This document shows positions 1 to 9,532 of a stretch of 64,000 nucleotides of DNA, piece after piece. The notes under the pieces were generated by a model, which did no database searches, had not been told where the DNA came from, and worked only from the letters and a program-made list of their open reading frames with translations. The DNA is from Megalonaias nervosa (lineage: Eukaryota > Mollusca > Bivalvia > Unionida > Unionidae): NCBI GenBank assembly GCA_016617855.1, contig JAECUM010093581.1, positions 1 to 64,000 on the forward strand. The letters run 5' to 3'. The stretch's first letter is position 1, and each line of letters begins with the position of its first letter. Made by a program: the position numbers and the translations under genes.

Positions 1-621
1 ACAACGGAACCGTCCCTTCTCAATTACTCTATTGTACAATTTACCAGTCACCCATCACGAATACTGCACATGGACTCACATAATCGTTCCATACAGTTAG
101 GTTTTAATAGGGACTACTCAGCACCAGGGACACCTAAGGGACTCTGACCTGAACTCATTATAAAATTAAACCATGCCATCCTGGAATCTCAACAACACTG
201 CAATCTGTGACGTTTGCCCCTAGTAATTGGCTAATTAGACTGAGGACACCGACTTCCCAAAATCAAAGGAGTAATCACTAGAATCTCTGAAATCCTTAAA
301 ATGCAGAGCTATATGCAAATGGCGGATAGACCAAAATTTATTACAATATCAAAAATTGGTCTATGTAAAACCTGTATAAAGAGGGGACTTATTAGCCCAA
401 ATATAAACGTAATATAAAGTCTTACGTCATGTGATGTGCTCTACTAACTTTATCTAGCCGAGAATTTCTCGAAACTGGCTCGACGTGTTTGCTTCCACTT
501 TTTCCTACTATTATTTAGATAATATCCAAGAGGCGTTGTAATCAAAATCCTCTTAGTAGAGGTTCAATTAATGCAAAATTTTTTTACAATCTATCAACAT
601 TTTAGTGTTGTTCATACCCGG
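1..621. other. left flank, no gene recognised
   Basis: A+T-rich sequence without a convincing ORF or RNA gene. The last five bases (CCCGG, 617-621) recur immediately after the right end of the neighbouring element (6969-6973), as expected for a short target-site duplication. Confidence 0.5.
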
Positions 622-893
622 AGTAGTATACTAAGATGAGGGTTTCGAGCCAAAAAGAGGATTCTAGACCAGAGACCCCGCCCCCCACCCCCAAATTTGG
701 AGAGAGGGGATTTGTCGGAGATAGAATATCCTAGTTTAGAAACCTTTTTTGCTAGAAATCTCATATTAAACAATGAAATATTATATATAATGTATCATTA
801 TAATCCAATCCGACATGTCGGATTTGATCTAACAAACAAATTTTGTAAGAGATTTAATTCGATCAAATCAGTTTCAAAATATACTGGCATAGC
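622..893 (+). repeat. left terminal inverted repeat of the compact element
   Basis: About 272 bp, matching the reverse complement of 6698-6968 with a few substitutions and a small indel in the C-rich stretch near 680-695. The match stops sharply after the ATACTGGCATAGC motif at 881-893. Confidence 0.9.
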
Positions 894-1002
894 TCCTAAA
901 ATAATAAGCAATTGTATTAAAAAAGTTGGTTATCATTTATCACCAAAATATGGATCGGTATGGTTATTCGCAACTGAAAATGACAATAGAATATTAGGTT
1001 GA
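636..1002 (+). pseudogene. possible NUMOD-like DNA-binding ORF starting inside the TIR
   Basis: The reading frame opens at an ATG in the left TIR (636), shifts frame in the C-rich run near 680, and continues to a stop at 1000-1002. The visible product ends in a motif running from FNSIKSVSKYTGIAPKIISN to a GSVWLFA end. That pattern (residue, S, x, A/S, helix-turn-helix, W) resembles the NUMOD1 DNA-binding module attached to some homing endonucleases. No HNH or GIY-YIG catalytic part is visible here. The first two thirds lie in the TIR, so a shorter copy exists in the right arm. The NUMOD assignment is tentative. Confidence 0.4.
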
Positions 1003-1093
1003 GCAGATGATCCAATGACATTTATTGATAACATGGCTGACGCACATTTTGATAATGATATTACTAAAGCTATACAAAATTAAACATCTACTA

Positions 1094-1804
1094 TTAATAT
1101 ATTTTATGATAATCTTTTTCATACGTGCTGACTCTCATTAGCAGAATATCTGTTAACATACTGTCAATAATACGAAATTCGCGTATTAAATCATTCATAT
1201 CATATCCTTCAAACCGCCAATTATAAATTCGACCAACACTAGAGTTTAATTGACCTCGCAAATGAAATTGCCATATAGCAACTGCAGTAGGACATTTAAT
1301 TTTAATCCAAAAATTTTTAACTTATCCGTTGGTCGTCCATTCGTGTATATCAGAGAAAGCGTAATAAGGATAATTTTCACGATAAGATGATGATGCGCTT
1401 ACCTCAAACCCAACTCGATTGTCAGTTACCATAAAAAGTGTTGGAATATACCCAACATTGTTTTTGGTTCGTTTTACACCACTAGACAGACTGTCAACAT
1501 ACGCTTTATTTGTCAGATCATTAGGGTTAACTGAAACATATATCGTAGTTATTTTTTAAAAAGTATAAATAAAATCTTTTTTAAACATTTCGATTCTATC
1601 TGTATCATCTCCACCAACACTTATTATCATACCAGCTGGAGTTGATTTACCTATAGATTTTTGAGATTTTATGCTAATAACCGAACCAAGTGCATTTCCG
1701 GCATAATAATTATAAATTGGGTGAACATGATAAGCTTCCTGTTCTTCTACGGTCAATCTCATGTAACTCAAAATTTCTGTCATTATATTATATAGCATTT
1801 TCAT
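1094..1804 (-). pseudogene. tail-fibre-like protein, broken
   Basis: Reads in one minus-strand frame for 236 codons from an ATG at 1804 to a stop at 1094, interrupted only by TAA codons at 1556-1558 and 1322-1324. The middle carries the motif NPNDLTNKAYVDSL, widespread in phage tail-fibre and collar proteins and in fibre-like genes of virus-derived elements. A W/F-rich beta-type domain follows (HEWTTNG, FWIKIKCPTAVAIWQF). The N-terminal third contains a G/S-rich stretch. It is divergent from the polymerase, the two starts lying within about 10 bp. The likely role is receptor binding on a virion or a related surface protein. That role is inferred from the motif only. Confidence 0.5.
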
Positions 1805-1812
1805 ATCTCTAA

Positions 1813-4800
1813 TTGAAAAATTATAAAACAAATCAATTAAATATAAAAATACTATATATAAAGTTAAAATTGCGAGATATTGCCAAGAAGAGCACTATCA
1901 AGGCAGAAAAAATTGCTAGTGCATTTTCTGATTATGATAACAGTTACAAATTTGATAATCAAAATGTATTAGCAAAATTTAACTTCACAAATTTATTTCA
2001 TCTTTTGCAACCTGTTATATCAAAAGAACTTGCAGCTCACAAAAGTATCAAACTAATAGTTCAGTATCATATGATTTTATCAAAGTTACATGTGATTGAA
2101 AAAGATGTACATGATATAATTTTTGAAAATACAAGTTTTGACAGCGAAATTTCAGAACCATATCTAACAGCTAAATCACGAAAAATATTAACTGGAACAA
2201 ATATTTCCTCAGTCGCCGATGAAATACACCAAAATATAAATAAAAAATTGGAGGAATTTACTGCATCAGGATCGGGTTGGAAATTTGAGATGATAAAGGA
2301 AGTTTTAATTCGCACAGCAAGATCTAACGTACTTCGCGGAAGTTCTTATGTTGATCTCCCTCAAAAAATTAAAAACAAAAAATATTGTATAAATGTCAGA
2401 AACAATGATGACCAATGTTTTCGCTGGTCAATTTTATCTGCAAAACATCTTCAAAATGAACACCCCGGCAGAACTAAAAAGTATTTGCCATACAAAGATG
2501 AGCTAAATTTTATTGGAATAACTTTTCCAGTAGCAGAAAATCATATACCAAAGTTTGAAAAACAAAACAATATTTCAATAAATGTTTTCGGACTAGATGA
2601 AAACGAAAATGTTTACCCGAGATATATTTCAGCGACTGCTACACAAAAGACAATAAATTTATTATTTTATAAAGGATATTATTGCTGGATAAAAAAAAAA
2701 ACTTTAACGGTCTAGTTGGCAGACAGTATAATAAAAATGAAAAGAAGAAATATTTCTGTTATAGATGTCTACAAGGTTTTTCTAAAGATGGAACACTGCA
2801 AGAGCATCTCAAATACTGTGTCAACGTTCAAAGAATAACTATGCCAAGCGAAAAAGAAAAAGTGTTAAAATTTAAAAATTATGATCATAAGCTAAATATC
2901 CCGTTTGTTATTTATGCTGATTTTGAGTGTCTACTTATTCCTGTTGTTGGCGCAGAAAATAATCCGAATAAATCAAGTACAAGAAAAATACAGCATGTCC
3001 CTTGTGGAGCAGCTTATAAAGTAGTTTGTTGTGCTAACGATAATTTTTCAGGTCCAGTAAAGTTATATAGATGTGAAAATGGCGAGTCTGAAAGTCCGGC
3101 CGTATGGCTATTAAAAAATTTAATAAACGAAGTTAATAAGATTTCTAACAGATTATTCAAAACAGCTCCAATGAAAATAACATCCAAACATATCTGTGAA
3201 AAATCATTAGGTGATGACAAAGTGCGAGATCATTGTCATTTAACTGGTCAGTATCGAGGAGCAGCTCATAACAGTTGCAATTTAAACTTTCATGCTCCAG
3301 ATTTTATTCCTGTAGTTTTACATAACTTTCGAGGCTATGACAGTCATATCATTGTAGAAGCTTTTGGTGATGAAAATATTAAATCTAAACTAAGATTAAA
3401 TAATACAATAAAATGCATTCCAAACAATTTTGAAAAGTATATGTCAGTCACGCTGGGCAAATTACGTTTCATTGACAGTCTGCAATTTATGGCAGCATCA
3501 TTAGATGAGCTTGTAAAAGGTTGTACCAGTTTCGCTAACCTAAAAAGTTGCTTTATTGAAAACTACGTAGATCTAACAAAAAAAGGTATCTTTCCGTATG
3601 AGCATCTCGATGACTGGAGTAGATTTAATGAAACTTCTCTTCCTGATAAAGATAAATTTTACTCGCAGTTAAAAAATGAAAATATTACAGATGACGAGTA
3701 CAAATATGCACAAGATATTTGGAATAAATTTAGCTGTAGAACATTTGGTGATTAACATAATTTATATTTGAAAACAGATGTATTACTGCTAGCAGATGTT
3801 TTTGAAAGTTTTCGTCAAGTTAGTCATAAAAATTATGGACTAGATCCCTGTTGTTAATATTCCGCTTCGGGACTGTCGTGGGACGCTCTACTAAAAACAA
3901 GTAAGATAGAATTAGATCTCTTGACAGATGTTGATATGTTTAATTTTATTGAAAAAGGGATTCGCGGCGGAATTAGCGTCATAACAAAAAAATATGCAGT
4001 AGCTAATAATAAACATCTGAAAAATTATGATAAAAATCTCCCATCAAATTATATTATTTATCTAGATTGTGTAAACTTGTATGGGTATGCAATGTCAGAG
4101 CCAATGCCTTGCGGTGGATTTCATTGGATAACTCCAGATCAATTTCTTAAAGAAACTGATAAAGATTTACCTAGAAAAATTAATAATGATTTTTCTGATA
4201 TTTCATACTTTGTTGAAGTTGAACTAGATTATCCTAGTTCGTTACATGATCTACATAACGACTACCCATTTTGTGCAGAGTCTATAATAATAGATTACAG
4301 TTTACTATCACCTGAGCAACTAGCAATGACAACAGCAAAAACTTCGATTGTTAATAAGTTAGTTCCAAATTTGCTAAATAAAAGAAATTATGTGATACAT
4401 TACAAAAATTTTAAACAAGCAGTAGATGCTGGAATAATTCTGAGAAAAGTTCATCGCGTACTGAAGTTTAATCAATCTAGGTGGATGGCGCGATTGTATT
4501 GACTTAAATACGAAACGTCGTGCTGTGGCTAACATTGACTTTGAGAAAAACTTTTTCAAGTTAATGAACAACTCGGTGTTCGGTGAGACAATGGAGAACA
4601 TTAGAAAGCGAGTCTCTATTGAAATTGTAAACGATATAAATAGCAGAAATAAGTTAGTTAATGATGATGGTTTTGTTAGTATGAAAATATTTAATGAAAA
4701 TCTTGTTGCAATACAACGACGAAAGACAAATTTAAAGTTAAATAAACCAATTTATGTTGGTGCAGCTGTACTTGATATATCAAAATGGCTGATGTACGAT

Positions 4801-5357
4801 TTTTCACTATAATTTTACCAAAACACAGTGGCTAGATTCGGAGTTGCTATTTACTGATACAGACTCGCTAGTTTATAATATTAAATGTGAAGATGTCTAT
4901 CAAGATATTTACAAACACCGTGACCTATTTGATTTATCAGATTATCCAAAAAGTAGTGGATTTCATGATGATGCGAATAAAAAAGTTATTGGCAAAACGA
5001 AAGATGAGTTTATTTTTGTGCCAGTTAGGGAATTTGTCGGGCTAAGAAGTAAAATGTACGCCGTAATTTTAGATGACAATAAACTGACAAAAAAAAGCAA
5101 AAGGTATTCCTCGTGGATACGTACAAAAATGTATGAAATTTGATAATTTTAAAGTAGCATTAAATAACAATGTCAGTTTTATTAAGACAAATGTTATCAG
5201 AACAGATCGTCACAAACTTGAAACAGATACAATTATAAAACGTGGACTAAGTAATTTTGATGATAAAAGATATTGCGAGGACGGAATTAATACTATAGCC
5301 ATTGGTCATTATGCTAGTACTAAAAGTAATGACATATTTGACATCATCTTTAATTAA
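1813..5357 (+). pseudogene. protein-primed family B DNA polymerase (DNA_pol_B_2), broken
   Basis: Would copy the element's linear DNA from a protein primer. Six blocks together cover most of the family. The N-terminal block (1813-2715) holds GSGWKFEMI and LRGSSYVDLP. Next come a C2H2 finger (CYRC...H...C near 2757-2820), ExoI YADFECL, a DHCHLTGQYRGAAHNSCN motif like endonuclease VII, ExoII HNFRGYDSHI and ExoIII LLADVFE. Polymerase motif A is YLDCVNLYG (normally D-x-x-x-LYG), motif B NNSVFG and motif C FTDTDSL. Breaks: a frameshift in the A-run at about 2690, stops at 3753, about 3857, 4501 and 4811, and frameshifts near 4500, 4815-4845 and 5110-5140. No ATG is visible at the 5' end; the frame opens at a TTG. 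This family is common in arthropod, cnidarian and mollusc genomes. Family confidence is high and inactivity is clear. Confidence 0.88.
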
Positions 5358-5920
5358 TTTTGTCTCAACTTTAGAAATAAACTCTGTCTATCTTATTTGT
5401 GTTTTAAAAAGGGAGATAATACTGTCTTCCAGCTAGTGTAAATCATCTGTGGCTATCGGACATAGTACAGTGTTAGTTATATATATACATACAAATCTGA
5501 TGTAACAATTTTGCTTTCTATCTTCATCAAATCGTTTAGTAATTGATAAAAATCATTTGGTATAAAACAACACAGTAATTTTAAGACCTTAGAATGAAAA
5601 ATATATGTTTCAATATAGCCTTATATGAAATAGATGTTCTGTATTGATTTATGTGTAAGGCTTGGCTAAAAAAAAACACTCGTAAAGAATTATCAATTTA
5701 CAGACTGTAGAAGTCTGTCTGCCTGTAATGTATAAGCCGCTGTATTAAACCAACATGGGATTTCGTTTTTCTGTACATACTGCAATATATTTTAACCAAA
5801 AGCATTGATTTCGCGATTTATTTTATATTTTGATAATAATGTTTATTCAGAATCAGAAATGTAATGCTTATCACTTACATAAATTTCCCGTCTGATAACT
5901 TTATAATAATATTTTTGAAC

Positions 5921-5931
<11 letters not shown>
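5358..5931. other. A+T-rich non-coding stretch
   Basis: No ORF, RNA gene or repeat was recognised between the polymerase remnant and the (TA)n tract. Confidence 0.5.

Positions 5932-6001
<70 letters not shown>
5932..6001. repeat. (TA)n microsatellite
   Basis: About 35 TA units after a short (CATA)n lead-in. It sits directly before a tRNA-like segment. Confidence 0.95.
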
Positions 6002-6002
<1 letters not shown>

Positions 6003-6003
<1 letters not shown>

Positions 6004-6250
6004 ATAGGTCTGTGGTCCGGTGCTAACGCGTTAGATTTTCATACTCAAGGTCTTGGGTTCGATACTTGTGACTGACATATTGTCGGCGATGGCGATTTCG
6101 ATGCCATCTTTATAATTGGGGGTACGAAGTTCAACAAAAAATACACTCTCCCACCATGTCACCACGTGGTGGGTGTACTTTTGCACTCCCCGGGGTTGAT
6201 TATGGGGGAGCGTGTGTAAAATCTGTTGAACGTATGTAAATCCCCCGTTT
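6003..6250 (+). mobile_element. tRNA-derived SINE-like segment with an imperfect inverted repeat
   Basis: A tRNA-like head follows the (TA)n tract. A B-box-like GGGTTCGATAC lies at about 6055, with a weaker A-box-like TGTGGTCCGGTG about 40 bp upstream, the spacing of a Pol III promoter. The body then contains an imperfect inverted repeat whose ends are GTTCAAC (6129) and GTTGAAC (6231). No target duplication was identified. It could equally be an old repeat that happens to carry a B box. Confidence 0.45.
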
Positions 6251-6352
6251 GTATGTGCCGTCCACTAAAGATAAGTTTATGTGTTGTTCTGTCCCTTAGA
6301 GATAAGTTAGAATTAAGTTTAAGTGTTGTGCAGTCCACAGAAAATACGGATC

Positions 6353-6627
6353 ATCCTCTGGACCTTCTAGAATGTTGTTTGGCAATCTAGGGGTTCACAT
6401 GGGGGTTGTGTCTGTACAAATTACCCTCTGGACGTTCTAGAATGTCGTTTGGCAATCTAGGGGTTCACATGGGGGTTTAATATATGTTGTTGTGTTTCGC
6501 TTAATTTCGAATACCTCTGAACTTGCTAGGATGTCGTTTGGCAACCTAGTAGTTCACATGGGGTTGATTCGAATGCCCCTGAGCTTGCTAGAATGCCGTT
6601 TGGCAATCTAGGAGTTCACATGGGGTT
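6353..6627 (+). repeat. four diverged copies of a roughly 50-bp unit
   Basis: Copies near 6353, 6424, 6514 and 6576 share a core of CTAGAATGTYGTTTGGCAAT followed by CTAGG and GTTCACATGGGG. Spacing is irregular (62-90 bp), so this is a loose tandem array. Confidence 0.8.
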
Positions 6628-6657
6628 GTGTTGTGATTATATGTTTTGTAAATATTT

Positions 6658-6954
6658 TTATTTATAATTTTGTCTAAACTTTAACAACAGTAGATGTGCT
6701 ATGCCAGTATATTTTGAAGCTGATTTGATCGAATTAAATCTCTTACAAAATTTGTTTGTTAGATCAAATCCGACATGTCGGATTGGATTATAATGATACA
6801 TTATATATAATATTTCATTGTTTAATATGAGATTTCTAGCAAAAAAGGTTTCTAAACTAGGATATTCTATCTCCGACAAATCCCCTCTCTCCACATTTAG
6901 AGGTGGGGGCGGGGTCTCTGGTCTAGAATCCTCTTTTTGGCTCGAAACCCTCAT
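6658..6954 (-). pseudogene. truncated TIR copy of the NUMOD-like ORF
   Basis: The right TIR encodes the same start as 636-1002 and is open from its ATG (6954), without the frameshift seen in the left arm. It leaves homology at 6698, where the TIR ends, and then runs into unrelated sequence to a chance stop. The DNA-binding-like C-terminus is therefore missing. Confidence 0.45.
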
Positions 6955-6968
6955 CTTAGTATACTACT
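6698..6968 (-). repeat. right terminal inverted repeat of the compact element
   Basis: Reverse-complement partner of 622-893. Outside it the sequence reads CCCGG, the same five bases that precede the left arm. Confidence 0.9.
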
Positions 6969-6973
6969 CCCGG

Positions 6974-7790
6974 TACCCATCGTTGTTTCTCATCGACGAT
7001 ATTCGTCAGGACATCCTTTGTGGGTGGACTCTGTCGCACAGAGATAAAATATCAGAGAAGGTCCATTGTAAGAACTCTTTAAAGAGGAAACATAGAGGCC
7101 CGTCTATATACGTAAGGTATAATCTTCTGATCGCATGTGTTGTGCCCGACCTCTTTCATCTAACATTGAATTCGTTGAAATCGTCTCGACGTCTGAAAAT
7201 AGGTTAAACGAATTTTTTGAATGACTTTGGTTTCTATTGGAACAGATTCCTGAATAGAAACTGTCCATCAGACGTTGCAAACAACATCGTTTAGGTACGG
7301 GTTTAATTCGTACTAAGTATTGATAAATATGATCCACACCAAGCGTGTCTCATACACCTACCCCTATGCTTGTTTACCCAGTTCCAAGGACATCAAGACA
7401 TCAGTCGATGTCAACTGAAGGCTTTATAAATCCGTAGATACTTGAAATAATTCTTCTCTAAGCACATTATGACCACAAAAGAGAAATCTCCAATTTCACA
7501 CTTGTATTGGCTTTTTGTGGTTTCATGTTTACTTGATTAATTAGTAAACGTTTCGAATCCGTATACTAATAGTTCGCGCCATGCACAGCAGGACACGACC
7601 CAAACGCTTAACACAACTAATTAATCCTATCTCAAATTACTAATTATGTATACTCACCAATACCCTAACCCCTTCCTACCCATAGTGCGTGATTTGTCTC
7701 TAGTCAGCTTTATATAGCTGGCATGAAGGAAAACTCTTATTTCTCTAACTGGGTTAGAACAACACCAATGCATGCCCTGAAGGGCTTTAA
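6974..7790. other. non-coding stretch between the two virus-like elements
   Basis: Short open frames are present but none has recognisable features. Near 7774-7785 a GCCCT-GA-AGGGC palindrome lies in minus-strand context AAAGCCCTTCAGGGC. It looks like a histone-type stem-loop with a shortened loop, too degenerate to count. Confidence 0.4.
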
Positions 7791-7794
7791 ATCT

Positions 7795-7995
7795 TCAATA
7801 AGTAAGTTATAACCAATTACTTATTCAACTGTGAATAAAGAATCAATAACCAACTTGATGTTAATAAGGAATAAATAACCAAATGTATATAGAAGGAGTT
7901 GAATCGGGAATAAGTAACTGGTTACTTATTCCTTATTCAATCGGTAACTGGTTACTTATTCCTTACTCAATCGGGAATAAGGAATAAGTAACCAA
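7795..7995. repeat. A+T-rich direct and inverted repeats (GTTACTTATTCC family)
   Basis: The core GGTTACTTATTCC occurs several times in both orientations between 7795 and 7995. One hairpin-forming copy has 10-bp arms (AATAAGTAAC / GTTACTTATT, 7909-7930), and two direct copies follow at 7921 and 7951. It lies immediately outside the left inverted arm of the Polinton. Confidence 0.75.
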
Positions 7996-8009
7996 CTTGA
8001 AGTCAGTGT

Positions 8010-8158
8010 TAGAGACAGGGTTAGAGACATAGACATATTACACAAACACAGATTTATGAACATAAATCTCTTCACACAAAAGATCAACTAAAACTCCTTT
8101 AGGCAAGAGAGAATAAGCATCTTTTCTAGACAATGGAGGGGCCCTGGAAAGGGCCTTT
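8010..8158 (-). repeat. left inverted arm carrying a histone-type 3' cassette
   Basis: The reverse complement of this segment aligns with 29115-29262 from the stem-loop outwards through AAAAGAT, TATTCTCTC, TTTTGTGTGA, TTCATAAATC, TTTGTGTAATAT and CTATGTCTCTAA. Beyond 8010 the similarity stops. It may be the inner part of a TIR whose outer left part has been lost. Confidence 0.8.
8140..8155 (-). terminator. histone-type 3' stem-loop
   Basis: On the minus strand it reads GGCCCT-TTCC-AGGGCC, a perfect 6-bp stem with a four-base loop, 12 nt after the stop of the 8168-8404 gene. A GTCTAGAAAAGATGC block follows, like the purine-rich downstream element of histone genes. The loop is TTCC rather than the canonical TTTC. 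Confidence 0.65.
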
Positions 8159-8167
8159 GGTTTTTTG

Positions 8168-8404
8168 TTAACACCATTCAGTTAACACAGAGGGCATTGC
8201 ACAGATCTTCTCTTGCTCAAATTTCGTCTGATCTCTGGACCGTAGATTAAGACTCTCTTCAGACAGCCTTGCCTCTCCACATAGATTCTTCGTTTCCAAA
8301 GAGCTGTCTCTGTGATTTGGGTAGTTGTCCATGATGATTTGACATACATGGGATAGTCCAAGTGGAACAACATCGACGATAGCCGATTCTACGTTAGTGC
8401 ACAT
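8168..8404 (-). CDS. small gene with TATA box and histone-type 3' end, unknown product
   Basis: A 78-codon frame starts at ATG 8404. A TATA box (ATATAAATAA on the minus strand, 8447-8456) lies about 45 bp upstream, placing transcription start near 8420. The stop is 12 nt before the stem-loop at 8140-8155. The product has no recognised domain; it is mildly acidic at the start and ends in LTEWC. A second overlapping frame (8182-8373) is also open and basic, so the true frame is uncertain. The promoter-ORF-hairpin arrangement is the best evidence that a gene is present. Confidence 0.5.
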   Translation of the reverse strand: MCTNVESAIVDVVPLGLSHVCQIIMDNYPNHRDSSLETKNLCGEARLSEESLNLRSRDQTKFEQEKICAMPSVLTEWC

Positions 8405-8446
8405 CTTGTAACGAGAACAGGTGAATGGAATGAGGTGAACCGCGGT

Positions 8447-8456
8447 TATTTATATT
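8447..8456 (-). promoter_or_regulatory. TATA box of the 8168-8404 gene
   Basis: ATATAAATAA on the minus strand, at a normal distance from the ATG at 8404. Confidence 0.5.
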
Positions 8457-8577
8457 GGAAGAGCGGATCGAAACTGATTGAGTTATTTCACCAATCCTAA
8501 CAAGCTTTACAAAATTCAGTAATAGTGAGGAGTCTGTCTTCAAATCCGAAGAGAGCTGCCTGTGACGTCACATTCCT

Positions 8578-8584
8578 TATATAG
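8578..8584 (+). promoter_or_regulatory. TATA box of the 8631-9266 gene
   Basis: TATATAG, 47 bp upstream of the ATG at 8631, with a GTGACGTCAC CRE-like palindrome just before it at about 8562-8571. Confidence 0.5.
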
Positions 8585-8630
8585 GTGCGCTACCGTCTGT
8601 GCGCAGTGAATTATGCGACATAGTTAGAAC

Positions 8631-9266
8631 ATGATGGAAGCTAAGAAGACGATGAATTGGCATGCACCGACCGTGGAGACGAGAAATGATGTCATTTCAG
8701 CGGCTACCAAAGCAAACACAGTCCTACTTCCAGAAGAGAACGATTTTAATTGGGATTTAGTGGATTTTCTCTCTTCTTCACAAGAATTTGTTCTGGTACC
8801 AACACATTCACCACCTTCTCCCTCCTTACCGTACCTCGATGATTTTAAACAGAGACAGAAAGAAGAATTGGAGAAATTTTTGCAACAGCAGAAGGAAGCC
8901 TTTCTCATTCAACAGCAACAGCGAGAAGAAGAAGAGGCAAGAAGAAAACGACAGGAAGAAGAAGAAGCAGAGAAGAAACAAGGTCTAAGAGAGAAGGAGG
9001 ACAGTGAAAAGTCAAACGGTGACGGTACTCTTAGACATTTTGGAAGAGTTAAGGAGTCTGAACAAATGTATCAGACTTTTTTAATACGACCCAAGAGACA
9101 AAGACCTTCCCGAGCCAAACAGTCCAACCCCGTCAACACACCTACTACGTCTGAGAGACCAACACTAGTGATTTCTACCAAATCATCGACAGTAGCAGGT
9201 CCAGACGTAGGCCTTGGCCGTGGCAAAGGGATAAGGCAGTTAAAGCTCATTACTTCCCTTCCCTGA
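8631..9266 (+). CDS. Gln/Glu/Lys-rich coiled-coil protein, unknown
   Basis: An intact 211-codon frame. The N-terminal 75 residues are mixed and acidic, with an aromatic patch (DFNWDLVDFL). Residues of about 75-125 form a charged Q/E/R/K helix (KQRQKEELEKFLQQQKEAF) likely to be a coiled coil. The C-terminus is basic and proline/threonine-rich with RPKRQRPSRAK, a possible nuclear signal. A TATA box lies upstream and an AATAAA at 9384-9389 downstream. I do not recognise a family. It stands outside the usual Polinton core and may be a regulatory or DNA-associated protein. Low complexity alone could have kept the frame open. Confidence 0.55.
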   Translation: MMEAKKTMNWHAPTVETRNDVISAATKANTVLLPEENDFNWDLVDFLSSSQEFVLVPTHSPPSPSLPYLDDFKQRQKEELEKFLQQQKEAFLIQQQQREEEEARRKRQEEEEAEKKQGLREKEDSEKSNGDGTLRHFGRVKESEQMYQTFLIRPKRQRPSRAKQSNPVNTPTTSERPTLVISTKSSTVAGPDVGLGRGKGIRQLKLITSLP

Positions 9267-9383
9267 GTTAGTTTTTTTTTAAAAAAAAAAAAGAAACATA
9301 AACACAAAAAACAAATACCCAACGGCACTTTGAAGGGTCACCACCTCTCTCGAAAAGAGACTATTCAATGTTTGCCAAAATCA

Positions 9384-9389
9384 AATAAA
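9384..9389 (+). terminator. polyadenylation signal AATAAA
   Basis: About 120 bp after the stop of the 8631-9266 frame, followed by a T-rich and GT-rich stretch. Confidence 0.5.
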
Positions 9390-9532
9390 ACTCAAGTCCC
9401 TTTTTCTCATGATTTACGTGTGTGAGTGCGTGAGTGTAGGTCCTTATTTTAAAAATCAAAACCGAGAGACACTTACGTTTTTCTTTCTGGTATGTTCTCT
9501 GGTACAAATTTACAATCCAAATTTACAACACA

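Larger units (their letters stand above)
622..6968. mobile_element. compact TIR element with protein-primed DNA polymerase and fibre-like gene
   Basis: Two inverted arms (622-893 and 6698-6968) are nearly identical and both begin AGTAGTATACTAAG at the outer edge. CCCGG abuts the element on each side. The inside holds a broken protein-primed family B polymerase (plus strand) and a broken fibre-like gene (minus strand). I see no integrase, capsid or ATPase gene. The plan (long TIRs plus a self-priming polymerase) is that of Polinton, adintovirus or linear-plasmid-like elements, but at 6.3 kb it is far shorter than a usual Polinton. It may be a deletion derivative or a separate minimal lineage. 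The right part is further loaded with a SINE-like insertion and simple repeats. Confidence 0.75.

Noticed and set aside
606..6987. GTTGTT as the target duplication of the compact element
   Set aside because: The repeats are not at equal distance from the TIR ends; CCCGG abuts both ends exactly.
6818..7207. 129-codon plus-strand frame across the right TIR end
   Set aside because: It crosses the element boundary and is antisense to the TIR ORF.
7774..7785. Seventh histone-type stem-loop on the minus strand
   Set aside because: The loop is only two bases and there is no gene or downstream AAAAGAT; kept as a possible remnant only.
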